Part shown: one piece after another, positions 55,837-63,763 of the stretch | How the letters are laid out: each line of letters begins with the position of its first letter | How positions within the stretch are numbered: the first letter of the stretch is position 1 | Origin: Stenotrophomonas sp. SY1 | Lineage (GTDB): Bacteria; Pseudomonadota; Gammaproteobacteria; Xanthomonadales; Xanthomonadaceae | DNA: 64,000 nucleotides | Assembly: GCF_021202945.1 (NCBI RefSeq) | Contig: NZ_JAJOYR010000001.1 | Coordinates: forward strand, 1,364,001-1,428,000 | Direction: 5' to 3' | Made by a program: the position numbers and the translations under genes | Notes under the pieces: generated by a model | What the model was told of the DNA's origin: nothing | Seen by the model: only the letters and a program-made list of their open reading frames with translations | The model's database searches: none

Positions 55837-55869
55837 AAAACGGCCGCCAACTGGCGGCCGTTTTTTTTG
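55837..55869 (+). terminator. Intrinsic terminator of gcvTH
   Basis: AAAACGGCCGCC and GGCGGCCGTTTT form a stem with an AACT loop, 18 bp after the gcvH stop, followed by eight T residues. Confidence 0.93.
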
Positions 55870-56392
55870 GGGGACGATGTCACTGCCATGTGAGGAGCAC
55901 AGGCGTGCTCGGGGTGTTCGTCTGCAAGGTGGAAAGCAGCCGGAGTCGATCGCCGCGATGTCATCGTCGCGTGATGATCCGACGTGCTCGACGTCGCTTG
56001 GCGACATGAGCAAGTGGCATCTGCTGATGCGTCGAGTGGTGTGTCCGGTGCTGTTCGAGTGCGTACGAGGGAGCGACAAGGCGTCGTTTTTTTTGCGCAA
56101 ATCGAACCGTGCATGTGGCAATGTGCGGGTGGCGGTGCAAAATATTTTGGGGTGTTGGGTACAGCTTTCAGGCGCGGTTGCCGGCACCTGCAACGCGCGC
56201 GGACACGCATGCAAAGACGTACGCACATATTGTGCGCGCGAAAGAATAGTGCGTTTTTCCCGATGTTTTTTTGCATTCGTATTTCGGTAGCGTGTCTGCT
56301 TGCCGGTTGCGGGCGAGCTTGTTGGCTACCTTTGCCTGGCCGGCCGGTGTCGGTGGCCGGAGGCCGGGGCGAAAAATTTTTCGAACAGACTG
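55870..56392. other. Gene-poor stretch with homopolymers, no credible gene
   Basis: About 520 bp. Short open frames exist but have no ribosome-binding site, no codon bias and no family resemblance. Sequence texture differs from the surroundings: several runs of seven or eight T or A, AAAATATTTT at about 56141-56150, many alternating CG/CA/TG steps, and a palindrome CGCACA-TAT-TGTGCG at 56222-56236. It could hold regulatory sites or an RNA gene on either strand, or be foreign DNA. Confidence 0.5.
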
Positions 56393-56421
56393 TTGACAGT
56401 AAAAAAAACCGTGATTAGGTT
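56393..56421 (+). promoter_or_regulatory. Promoter of the candidate small RNA
   Basis: A perfect -35 TTGACA (56393-56398), a 17-bp spacer with an A8 run, and a -10-like TAGGTT (56416-56421). Predicted start near 56428. It is one of the best sigma-70 matches in the window. Confidence 0.65.
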
Positions 56422-56427
56422 TCGCCC

Positions 56428-56600
56428 AGCAGACCTTTCCTGCGGAAGCGAGTGAGCCGGATCAACATTCAGACGCGAAGCACAACTTGGACGTCCGCCA
56501 GGATCTCTTCAATGGTGGAGCAGGACTCGCTTCCTTCCGCGAAACACCCCCCCGAATTCAACATGGCACCCGCAGCGGGAACCGTTGCGGGTGTTTCTGT
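56428..56600 (+). ncRNA. Candidate structured small RNA (or leader) upstream of the histone-like gene
   Basis: About 170 nt bounded by the promoter at 56393-56421 and an intrinsic terminator at 56567-56600. A 10-bp long-range helix is possible between GGAAGCGAGT (56444-56453) and ACTCGCTTCC (56525-56534), enclosing an internal stem-loop region. A single-stranded segment with seven consecutive C (56547-56553) lies between that helix and the terminator. C-rich unpaired segments in small RNAs commonly target Shine-Dalgarno sequences, as in Xanthomonas sX13; identity with any named RNA is not claimed. No ORF with a ribosome-binding site fits inside. Confidence 0.55.
56567..56600 (+). terminator. 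Intrinsic terminator of the candidate small RNA
   Basis: A 12-bp stem (CACCCGCAGCGG with CCGTTGCGGGTG, one G-T pair) closes on a GAA triloop and is followed by TTTCTGT. It lies 105 bp before the histone-like gene start, so it separates two transcription units or acts as an attenuator. Confidence 0.75.
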
Positions 56601-56705
56601 ATCCGTCACGACGTGCATGACGCGTCGTCGGTCCTCCGCGGTACACCGCGGATTTGCTTCAACTGGGCATTTCAATTCCATAGATCACTGACGAGGAACC
56701 ATCCT

Positions 56706-57242
56706 ATGGCCACGAAGAAAGCTGCTAAAAAGCCGGCCGCCAAGAAGGCGGTCAAGAAAGTTGCCAAGAAAGCCGCTGTGAAGAAGGTTGCCAAGAAGGC
56801 AACCGCCAAGAAGGCGGTAAAGAAGGTCGCCAAGAAGGCAACTGCCAAGAAGGCCGTCAAGAAGACTGCAAAGAAGGCAGTGAAGAAGACCGTCAAGAAG
56901 GCAGCCGCCAAGAAGGCCGTCAAGAAGACTGCCAAGAAGGCAGTGAAGAAGACCGTCAAGAAGGCAGCCGCCAAGAAGGCCGTCAAGAAGACTGCAAAGA
57001 AGGCCGTCAAGAAGACTGCCAAGAAGGCAGTGAAGAAGACCGCCAAGAAGGCAGTAGCCAAGAAGGCCGTCAAGAAGACCGCCAAGAAGGCAACCGCCAA
57101 GAAGGCTGTAAAGAAGACCGCGAAGAAGGCCGTTGCCAAGAAGCCGGCCGCCAAGAAGGCTGCTGCAAAGAAGAAGCCGGCTGCTCGCAAGAAGAAGACC
57201 GCTCCGATCGCGCTGCCGACCACTGTGGCACCGCTGATCTGA
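56706..57242 (+). CDS. Lysine-rich histone H1-like DNA-binding protein (AlgP/HctB-like)
   Basis: 178 residues made almost entirely of degenerate KKAVKKTAKKA-type repeats, about 45% Lys, with a short non-repetitive tail ending PIALPTTVAPLI. A GAGGAA site 7 bp upstream supports the ATG at 56706. The composition matches bacterial H1-like proteins such as AlgP (AlgR3) of P. aeruginosa and Hc2 of Chlamydia, which bind DNA non-specifically and compact or regulate the nucleoid. The repeats are also repeats in DNA (units of about 15 and 60 bp), so length probably varies between strains. An intrinsic terminator follows. Confidence 0.9.
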   Translation: MATKKAAKKPAAKKAVKKVAKKAAVKKVAKKATAKKAVKKVAKKATAKKAVKKTAKKAVKKTVKKAAAKKAVKKTAKKAVKKTVKKAAAKKAVKKTAKKAVKKTAKKAVKKTAKKAVAKKAVKKTAKKATAKKAVKKTAKKAVAKKPAAKKAAAKKKPAARKKKTAPIALPTTVAPLI

Positions 57243-57265
57243 TCCAGCTTCACTAGCAGTACCTG

Positions 57266-57306
57266 AAACTCCTTCCCCGACTGCCCAGCGGGGAGGGAGT
57301 TTTTTT
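57266..57306 (+). terminator. Intrinsic terminator of the histone-like gene
   Basis: ACTCCTTCCCCG and CGGGGAGGGAGT form a 12-bp stem around an ACTGCCCAG loop, followed by seven T residues. Confidence 0.92.
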
Positions 57307-57360
57307 ATGCGCGGATGTCGCCGGGCGGGGCGCCTGGGAGCAGGGGCTGCCATGGCTGTT

Positions 57361-57720
57361 GCAGGAGCGGCTTCAGCCGCGAAGCTACTGCTGCTTCGAA
57401 GACGGAAGAGCTACCCCTGCCCAACCCTCCCTTGGCTTTGCCAAAGGGAGGGGGCAGGGCGTGACGTCGTCGAAGGGGCCGATGCTGTGGCTGTTGTACG
57501 AGCGGCGTCAGTCGCGAAGCCACTGCTGCATTCGAAGACGGAAGAGCTACCCCTCCCCAACCCTCCCCTTGGCTTTGCCAAAGGGAGGGGGCAGGGCACG
57601 ACGCCGTCGAAGCGTCCGATGCTGTAGCTGTTGTAGGAGCGGCGACAGCCGCGAAGCCATTGCTGCATCCGACGACGGAAGAACTGCTTTTCCCAACGTG
57701 CCCGATGCTTTGGCACAGGC
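57361..57720. repeat. Tandem array of a composite 135-bp repeat (REP plus GGGAGGG palindrome)
   Basis: Three units start near 57361, 57496 and 57632 (offsets 135 and 137 bp). Each has a REP-like head (AGGAGCGGC...GCCGCGAAGC), the tract GACGGAAGA and, in the first two, the palindrome CTTTGGCAAAGCCAAGGG (given on the minus strand) with flanking GC-rich arms. The third unit is truncated. The 545-bp gap around it holds no gene. Confidence 0.8.
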
Positions 57721-57739
57721 TCGGGGAGCCGCAAAGAAG

Positions 57740-57762
57740 AAAGGCGGCCATCGGCCGCCTTT
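57740..57762 (-). terminator. Intrinsic terminator of the serine hydrolase gene
   Basis: AAAGGCGGCC and GGCCGCCTTT form a 10-bp stem with a 3-nt loop. On the minus strand, 25 bp after the hydrolase stop, it is followed by TTTCTTCTTT-like pyrimidines. Confidence 0.8.
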
Positions 57763-57787
57763 CGGGTGTTGCAGTAGATGCAGCAGG

Positions 57788-59200
57788 TCAGCGCGGCGAA
57801 GCGTTGGCGCGTTCGGAAGAGGCGCCCTTCTTGCCGCCACGCGTGGGCGTGCCGTCTTCGGCCATCAGGTTGTCGCTGCCGAAGTCGGTGTCGACATCGA
57901 GCCAGCGTTGCGACGGCAGGCCGATGGCACGGTCAAGGATGGTCGGCATCAGCCCGCTCGGCAGGCTGCTCTCGCCATTCCACATCACCGCGATGCCGAG
58001 GTCGCGCTCGGGCAGCAGTGCCACCAGTCCGCGATAGCCCTGCACGGCGCCGGCATGGAACACCACCTGGTGGCCGGAGTAATCGAACACGCGCCAACCC
58101 AAGGCGTAACCGGCCGAGTCCAGGCGCTGGTGGCGCCAGCCCGAACGCATTTCGCCGGGCGTGCTGACCAGCGGTGCATGCAGCGTGGCCAGCAGCGGCG
58201 CCGGCAACACGTCGGGGCGGTGTCCGGTGTGGGCGAGCAGCCATTGCGCCATGTCGCTGGCGCTGGCGTTGACGCCGGCCGCCGGTGCAACGCGGTAGTA
58301 GGTGGGCTTGGGGTTGAGCGAGACCCAGCCGTTGCGGCTGCGCACATGCGGGCGTGCCCAGCGCGAACTGGCCTGGATGCCGGCAAGGCCGAGGCTTGCG
58401 TCATTCATGCCCAGCGGCTTGAGGATGCGCTTCTCCACGGCCTGCTCGTAGAAGTTGCCGGAGGCGGCAAACACCACGTCGCCGACCAGGCTGAAGGCCA
58501 CGTTCTGGTAGGCGTAGCAGTCGCCAGGTGCGCACTTGAGCGGTGCGCTGGCCAGCTTCTGGGTGAGCGTGTAGTAATCGGTGTTGGCTTCGACGTCGCG
58601 GTCGTAGGCGTTGTAGGGCAGGCCGACGCGATGGCTGAGTACGTCGGCGACAGTCAGCTTGCTGGTTGCCTCCGGCGAAGCCAGTCGGAAGCCGGGCACG
58701 TAGTCGGTGATCTTGCTGTCCCAGCGCAGGGTGCCGTCGTTGACCAGCAGGCCGGCCATGGTGCCGGCGAAGGCCTTGGACAACGAGGCCAGGCGGAACA
58801 CGGTATGAGCATCGACCGGCTGCGGGCTGCTGATGTCGGTGACACCGTAGCCGCGCGCGGACAGGATGCGGCCGTTCTGCACGATGGCCATGGCCATGCC
58901 CGGGACGCGGTTGCCGTAGGTCAGCTGCTCGGCCATCGATTCAAGTGCGGCGACATTGAAGTCCGCCGGCAGCGGCTGCACCTGGTCCGGGCGCAGCGCT
59001 ACCCGGTAGGGCATCGGCTGTGTCGGTGATTGCGCGGGTGCGTTTTCCAGATTCGCCGGCAATGCGGCGGCAGTCATCGCCGTGGGCAGGGTGCCCTGCG
59101 TGGGCGTCTGTGCGGTAGAGGACAATGCGAAGGGCATCAGTACCCCCAGCAACCCCGATGCAACCGGGCGGATCGGCCGGCGTGTGCGCTTGTCTTTCAT
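57788..59200 (-). CDS. Exported serine hydrolase of the beta-lactamase class C/esterase family
   Basis: 470 residues from the ATG at 59200 (MKDKRTRRPIRPVASGLLG, a signal peptide). The catalytic triad motifs of the PBP4*/class C fold are all present: SxxK at 139-142 (RLASLSKAF), YxN at 231-233 (YAYQN) and HxG at 382-384 (FHAGAVQGYRG). HxG rather than KTG points to an esterase or D-aminopeptidase-like member rather than a true AmpC, so beta-lactam resistance should not be assumed. Likely periplasmic. An ATG further upstream (59350) would run into lemA on the other strand and lacks a signal sequence. It is divergent from lemA, with 79 bp between the starts. Confidence 0.88.
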   Translation of the reverse strand: MKDKRTRRPIRPVASGLLGVLMPFALSSTAQTPTQGTLPTAMTAAALPANLENAPAQSPTQPMPYRVALRPDQVQPLPADFNVAALESMAEQLTYGNRVPGMAMAIVQNGRILSARGYGVTDISSPQPVDAHTVFRLASLSKAFAGTMAGLLVNDGTLRWDSKITDYVPGFRLASPEATSKLTVADVLSHRVGLPYNAYDRDVEANTDYYTLTQKLASAPLKCAPGDCYAYQNVAFSLVGDVVFAASGNFYEQAVEKRILKPLGMNDASLGLAGIQASSRWARPHVRSRNGWVSLNPKPTYYRVAPAAGVNASASDMAQWLLAHTGHRPDVLPAPLLATLHAPLVSTPGEMRSGWRHQRLDSAGYALGWRVFDYSGHQVVFHAGAVQGYRGLVALLPERDLGIAVMWNGESSLPSGLMPTILDRAIGLPSQRWLDVDTDFGSDNLMAEDGTPTRGGKKGASSERANASPR

Positions 59201-59279
59201 CGTGATCGGTGCCTGTAAGCTACTGCTGCCGGCGATTCTAGCGCCGCTTTTCGCCATTGCACAAACGGGGAGAGAATGA

Positions 59280-59885
59280 ATGGGCATCATCTTGATATTG
59301 CTTATTTTTATTGTGGTGGTGGTCGCAGTGGCCGGCGTGGGTATCGGCATCTACAACGGGCTGGTGCGGGGCAGGAACGCTTTCAGGAATGCCTTTGCCC
59401 AGATCGACGTGCAGCTGCAGCGCCGTTTTGACCTGATTCCCAACCTGGTGGAGACCGCCAAGGCCTACATGGGCCATGAGCGACAGACGCTGGAAGCGGT
59501 GATCGCCGCACGCAGTGCCGCCCAGTCAGGTCTGGCTGCGGCCAAGGCCAATCCGGGCGATGCGGCGGCGATGGCGCAGCTGGCTGCTTCGCAGGGGCAG
59601 TTGAACAACGTGCTCGGGCGGCTGATGGCGGTGGCCGAGGCCTACCCGGATCTGAAAGCCAACCAGAACATGATGCAGCTCAGTGAGGAGCTGACCAGCA
59701 CCGAGAACCGGGTGGCGTTCGCGCGGCAGGCGTACAACGACGCGGTGATGGCCTACAACAACCGTCGCGAGACGTTCCCGGCCAATGTGTTTGCCGGCAT
59801 GTTCAATTTCCCGAGTGCCGCGTTGCTGGATATTCCGCTGGAGAAGCGCGAACAGGTGCGCGAGGCACCGAAGGTCCAGTTCTGA
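59280..59885 (+). CDS. lemA: LemA family protein
   Basis: 201 residues. An N-terminal membrane anchor (IILILLIFIVVVVAVAGVGIGIYN) is followed by the helical LemA domain with NAFAQIDVQLQRRFDLIPNLVETAKAYMGHE, TLEAVIAARSAA and YPDLKANQNMMQLSEELTSTENRVAFARQAYNDAVMAYN. Its molecular role is unclear. In many bacteria lemA is paired with an M48 metalloprotease gene, as here (61 bp downstream), which suggests a membrane quality-control function. A GGGGAGAGA ribosome-binding site precedes the start. Confidence 0.93.
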   Translation: MGIILILLIFIVVVVAVAGVGIGIYNGLVRGRNAFRNAFAQIDVQLQRRFDLIPNLVETAKAYMGHERQTLEAVIAARSAAQSGLAAAKANPGDAAAMAQLAASQGQLNNVLGRLMAVAEAYPDLKANQNMMQLSEELTSTENRVAFARQAYNDAVMAYNNRRETFPANVFAGMFNFPSAALLDIPLEKREQVREAPKVQF

Positions 59886-59945
59886 CGCAGGCCGGATGGG
59901 GTGCCGCACGCGATCGGGCGTAGCCGGCAGCAGCAAGGGGGCGGG

Positions 59946-61874
59946 ATGAACTTTTTCGAACACCAGGCGCAGGCGCGACGGAATTCGGGCCGCTTGTTGC
60001 TGCTGTTCGCGTTGGCGGTGATCGCCATCGTGGCCGTGATCGACGTGCTGGTGCTGTGGGTCAGCGGCAGCGTGCAGATGGCGCTGTGGAGCACGCTGGT
60101 GACCGTGGCGGTGATCGGCCTGGCCTCGTTGTATCGCGTCTCCAAGCTGCGCGGTGGCGGCGAGGTGGTGGCGCTGCAGATGGGCGGCACCGAAGTGCCG
60201 GCAAACACCACCGATCCCGCATTGAGGCGCCTGCGCAACGTGGTGGAGGAAATCGCCATTGCCTCCGGCGTACCGATGCCGCGCCTGTACGTGCTGGAAC
60301 AGGAACCGGGCATCAATGCGTTCGCTGCCGGTTACTCCCCGGCCGACGCAGCCATCGCGGTGACGCGCGGCACCTTGCAGCGGCTCAACCGCGACGAGTT
60401 GCAGGGCGTGATCGCCCATGAGTTCAGCCACATCCTCAACGGCGACATGCGCCTGAACATCCGGCTGATGGGCGTACTGTTCGGCATCCTGATGATCAGC
60501 GTGATCGGCCGCCGCGTGCTGATGCATATGGGCGCCGGTTCGCGTGTGCGCAGTGGCCGCACGCTGGGGCCGGTGGTGGCGTTGCTGATCGCCGGCCTGG
60601 TGGCGATGGCGATCGGCAGCATCGGGGTGCTGCTCGGGCGGCTGATCAAGGCGGCGGTATCACGCCAGCGCGAAGTGCTGGCCGACGCCTCGGCGGTGCA
60701 GTTCACGCGGCAGACGCAAGGTCTGGCTGGCGCACTGAAGAAGATTGGTGGCTTGCCGGATGGTTCGCGCCTGGTCGACCGTGCCGGCGCGGAGGAGGTG
60801 AGCCACATGTTGTTCGGCGAGGGCCTGGGCTTCTCGCGCTGGTTTGCCACGCACCCGCCGCTGGTCGAGCGCATTCAACGGCTGGAGCCTGCGTTCAATG
60901 CCGCGCAGTTGCAGCAGCTGCGCGGCCGTTGGTTTACCAGTCCGCCCGATGGCATGGCCGAAGACATGGCGCTGGGATTGGTGCCGACCGACGCTTCGGC
61001 AACGCGGGCAGTACCGCCGTCATTGCCGGGGGGCGCTGAGTCGCGGCCTATCGATCCGGCCCAGGTTGCGGCGCAGGTCGCCACGCCGGGCGACGATGAT
61101 TACCAGCAGGCATTGCGCCTGGCCGGCAACCTGCCGGTGGCGTTGCGCGAGCTGGCGCGTGACAAGACCGTCGCCCCGACGCTGCTGCTGGCGCTGTTGC
61201 GCGATGGCGATGCGCAGGTGGCCGCACGCCAGCGCGAGGCCGTACGGGCGCAACTGGGCGCGGACGTGGCCGAACACATGCAGGTGCTTGCCGATGGCCC
61301 GCTGCGCGGATTGCATGCGGCCTTGCGCCTGCCGCTGGCGACGTTGGCATTTCCGGCGTTGAGGGCGCAGCCGCGTCCGCAGCTGCAGGTGTTCCTGCAG
61401 TGCATCGATGTACTGGCCCATGCCGATGGGCGAATTTCGCTGTTCGAGTACTGCCTGTCGCGCTTGTTGCAGGTGCAGGTGCAGGCCGCGCTGGACCCGT
61501 CGCGACACCTGCATTTCGGCCGGCGCAAGACCATCAGCGTGCGCCAGGAGTTCGCCACGTTGCTGGCGGTGGTGGCATGGGCGGGTAATCCCGGCGACAC
61601 CGCGGCCGCGCGCCGCGCGTACCTGGCCGGGTTGCACCGCATCCTGCCGCAGGATCACCTTCCGTACGTGCCGCCCGCCGCCGGTGTGTTGGCATTGGAT
61701 GCGGTGTGGGAACCGCTGGACGCGCTCGATCCGCTGGCCAAGCAGGTGCTGGTGGAATCGGTGGCGGCAACCGTCAGCCACAACCAGCGCATCAGCGTGG
61801 CCGAGGCAGAGCTGCTGCGCACGATCTGCGGTGCGCTGCATTGCCCGTTGCCGGCGTTGTTGGCGGCAGCGTAG
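59946..61874 (+). CDS. M48 family membrane metalloprotease with long C-terminal domain
   Basis: 642 residues. Two N-terminal membrane helices (about 16-38 and 46-63) lead to the M48 catalytic domain with zinc motif HEFSH (His158, Glu159, His162) and the third ligand Glu243 in QREVLADASAVQFTRQ. Two further hydrophobic segments (about 173-190, 206-230) lie between. HtpX proper ends at about 290-300 residues; here about 290 more Ala/Leu-rich helical residues follow, with no motif I recognise. It is a likely partner of LemA in handling damaged membrane proteins. The next gene is convergent. Confidence 0.9.
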   Translation: MNFFEHQAQARRNSGRLLLLFALAVIAIVAVIDVLVLWVSGSVQMALWSTLVTVAVIGLASLYRVSKLRGGGEVVALQMGGTEVPANTTDPALRRLRNVVEEIAIASGVPMPRLYVLEQEPGINAFAAGYSPADAAIAVTRGTLQRLNRDELQGVIAHEFSHILNGDMRLNIRLMGVLFGILMISVIGRRVLMHMGAGSRVRSGRTLGPVVALLIAGLVAMAIGSIGVLLGRLIKAAVSRQREVLADASAVQFTRQTQGLAGALKKIGGLPDGSRLVDRAGAEEVSHMLFGEGLGFSRWFATHPPLVERIQRLEPAFNAAQLQQLRGRWFTSPPDGMAEDMALGLVPTDASATRAVPPSLPGGAESRPIDPAQVAAQVATPGDDDYQQALRLAGNLPVALRELARDKTVAPTLLLALLRDGDAQVAARQREAVRAQLGADVAEHMQVLADGPLRGLHAALRLPLATLAFPALRAQPRPQLQVFLQCIDVLAHADGRISLFEYCLSRLLQVQVQAALDPSRHLHFGRRKTISVRQEFATLLAVVAWAGNPGDTAAARRAYLAGLHRILPQDHLPYVPPAAGVLALDAVWEPLDALDPLAKQVLVESVAATVSHNQRISVAEAELLRTICGALHCPLPALLAAA

Positions 61875-61959
61875 GGCTCGGCCATGCCCGGCAGTGGCTT
61901 TCCCGCTGATGCCTCAGCGGAGCGTGCGTTGGCGCCGGTAGTGACGGGCGACGCTCGGC

Positions 61960-62004
61960 AGCAGTCTTCCCGCTGATGCTTCGGCGGAGCCTGGCTCCGC
62001 TCTA
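61960..62004. repeat. GTAG-ended hairpin (SMAG-like) between convergent genes
   Basis: GCGGAGCC-T-GGCTCCGC at 61984-62000 followed by TCTAC reads on the minus strand as a GTAG-headed hairpin, the layout of Stenotrophomonas SMAG repeats. A related imperfect segment (CGCTGATGCCTCAGCGGAGC) lies at 61904-61923. They probably terminate the M48 and oxidoreductase transcripts. Confidence 0.6.
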
Positions 62005-63597
62005 CAGGGAATCCGGCGCCAGAATCAGGCTGGCGGCGCGCTCGGCAATCATGATGGTCGGCGCGTTGGTGTTGCCGCTGAGCAGGCTGGGCATCACCGA
62101 GGCGTCGATCACGCGCAGGCCGTCGATGCCGCGCACCCGCAGCTGCGGGTCCACCACCGCCGCTGCATCGCTGCCCATGCGGCAGGTGCCGATCGGGTGG
62201 TAGATGGTTTCGGCCTTGGCGCGGATGAAGGCTTCCAGACCGGCGTCGTCCAGGTCATCCCGGTCGGGGAACAGCGGCGCCTTGCGCCACGGAGCGAATG
62301 CCGTTTGCTGCAGGATGTCGCGGCTCAGGCGAGCGGCTTCGACCATCATCTTCAGGTCGAAGCCTTCGGCATCGCCGAGGTAGTTGGCGTGGATGCGTGC
62401 CGGTGCCAGCGGGTCGTTGCTGGCCAGGCGGATATGACCACGACTGCGCGGGTGCAGGTAGCAGGCGTGCAGCGTGTAACCGTCGCCGGGCAGGCGATGG
62501 CGGCCGTGGTTGTCGAGCATCGCCGGGACGAAATGGAACTGGATGTCGGCACGTTCGTCCGGGGCGAAGCGTGAGCGGATGAAGCCGCCGGCCTCGGCCA
62601 CGTTGCTGGTGCCGGCGCCGCGATGACCGCGCAGGAAGTAGTCGAAGCCGATCTTCAGCTCACTGGCGCGGTCGTAGCTGACGCCGGGCACGGTGCGGTA
62701 GAGCGTGCAGATGTCCAGGTGATCCTGCAGGTTGGCGCCGACGCCGGGCTGGTCCAACTGCACATCGATGCCGTGACTGCGCAGGTGCTCGGCCGGGCCG
62801 ATGCCGGACAGCATCAACAGCTGCGGCGAGTTGATCGCACCGGCGCTGAGCAGCACCTCGCGCGTGGCATGCAGTTGCTGGCGCTGACCACCCGCGCGCA
62901 GTACCACGCCGCTGGCGCGGCCGTTGTCGATCTGGATGCGTTCCACCTGGGCACCGGTCAGCACCTGCAGGTTGGGGCGATGCCGCGCCGGGGCGAGGTA
63001 GGCCGCGGCCGAAGAACAACGCGCGCCATCCTTCTGGGTGACCTGGTACAGACCCACGCCTTGGTGCTGCGGTCCGTTGAAGTCGTTGTTGAGCGCGTGG
63101 CCGGCCTGCTGTCCGGCATCAAGGAAGGCACGGGTCAGTGGATTGACGTGGCGCAGGTCGGATACCCGCAGCGGGCCGTCGGCACCGTGCAGCGCGTCGG
63201 CACCGCGGGCATTGCCTTCGCTGTGACGGAACCACGGCAGCACACTGTTCCAATCCCAGCCGCTGGCACCGGCCTGCGCCCAGCGGTCGTAGTCGCCGGG
63301 CACGCCGCGCACGTAGCACATGGCATTGATCGAACTGGACCCACCCAGCACCTTGCCGCGCGGCCACCACAGGCGGCGGTTGTTCAAGGCCGGCTCCGGC
63401 TCGGTGTCGTAGCTCCAGTTGACCCGGCGGTTGTTGACCAGGCGGGCGATGCCGGCCGGCATGTGGATGAAGGGGTGCCAGTCGCGCGGGCCGGCTTCTA
63501 TCAGCAGTACCCGCAATTGTGGGTCGGCGCTGAGCCGGTTTGCCAGTACGCAGCCGGCCGAGCCGGCACCGACGATGATGTAGTCGAATTCCTTCAC
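62002..63597 (-). CDS. GMC-family FAD oxidoreductase (choline/alcohol dehydrogenase-like)
   Basis: 531 residues from a GTG at 63597, which has AAGGGGAAC just upstream and gives the family N-terminus MKEFDYIIVGAGSAGCVLANRL; an ATG at 63651 with 18 extra residues is the alternative. The FAD-binding GxGxxG (GAGSAG), PRGKVLGGSSSINAM, the GMC signature GAINSPQLLMLSGIGP, and the C-terminal catalytic region (YHPIGTCRMG ... SGNTNAPTIMIAERA, with catalytic His and Asn) are all visible. The family oxidises alcohols, choline or sugars; specificity cannot be assigned and betB/betI are not adjacent. It is divergent from the last gene of the window. Confidence 0.9.
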   Translation of the reverse strand: MKEFDYIIVGAGSAGCVLANRLSADPQLRVLLIEAGPRDWHPFIHMPAGIARLVNNRRVNWSYDTEPEPALNNRRLWWPRGKVLGGSSSINAMCYVRGVPGDYDRWAQAGASGWDWNSVLPWFRHSEGNARGADALHGADGPLRVSDLRHVNPLTRAFLDAGQQAGHALNNDFNGPQHQGVGLYQVTQKDGARCSSAAAYLAPARHRPNLQVLTGAQVERIQIDNGRASGVVLRAGGQRQQLHATREVLLSAGAINSPQLLMLSGIGPAEHLRSHGIDVQLDQPGVGANLQDHLDICTLYRTVPGVSYDRASELKIGFDYFLRGHRGAGTSNVAEAGGFIRSRFAPDERADIQFHFVPAMLDNHGRHRLPGDGYTLHACYLHPRSRGHIRLASNDPLAPARIHANYLGDAEGFDLKMMVEAARLSRDILQQTAFAPWRKAPLFPDRDDLDDAGLEAFIRAKAETIYHPIGTCRMGSDAAAVVDPQLRVRGIDGLRVIDASVMPSLLSGNTNAPTIMIAERAASLILAPDSL

Positions 63598-63763
63598 GGC
63601 GTTCCCCTTCCCAATCATTGCAGGATAGAACGCCGCGTTGTTGTCTGACATCCCTGCGCGCACTGGCGATGTTGCGGTGCATTAGATAACTTACGCGCTT
63701 CGCAGCCCCCCCGGAGTTCCCGATGTCGCCGTCCTGTCGCCACCCGCATTCCCGGGGTGCTGC

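Noticed and set aside
55877-56418. Overlapping small plus-strand frames of about 137-144 codons
   Set aside because: No ribosome-binding site, no codon bias, no family resemblance; they cross homopolymer runs and the small-RNA promoter region.
56706-57242. CRISPR-like periodic repeats
   Set aside because: The period comes from codons for KKAVKKTAKKA-type repeats. There are no unique spacers of constant length and no cas genes.
57359-59029. A 556-codon plus-strand frame across the repeat array and the hydrolase
   Set aside because: It is antisense to the serine hydrolase, whose SxxK, YxN and HxG motifs are all intact, and its N-terminal part is repeat DNA.
57788-59200. AmpC-type beta-lactamase
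   Set aside because: The third motif is HAG, not KTG, and the loop pattern fits the esterase/D-aminopeptidase side of the family, so a resistance role is not supported.
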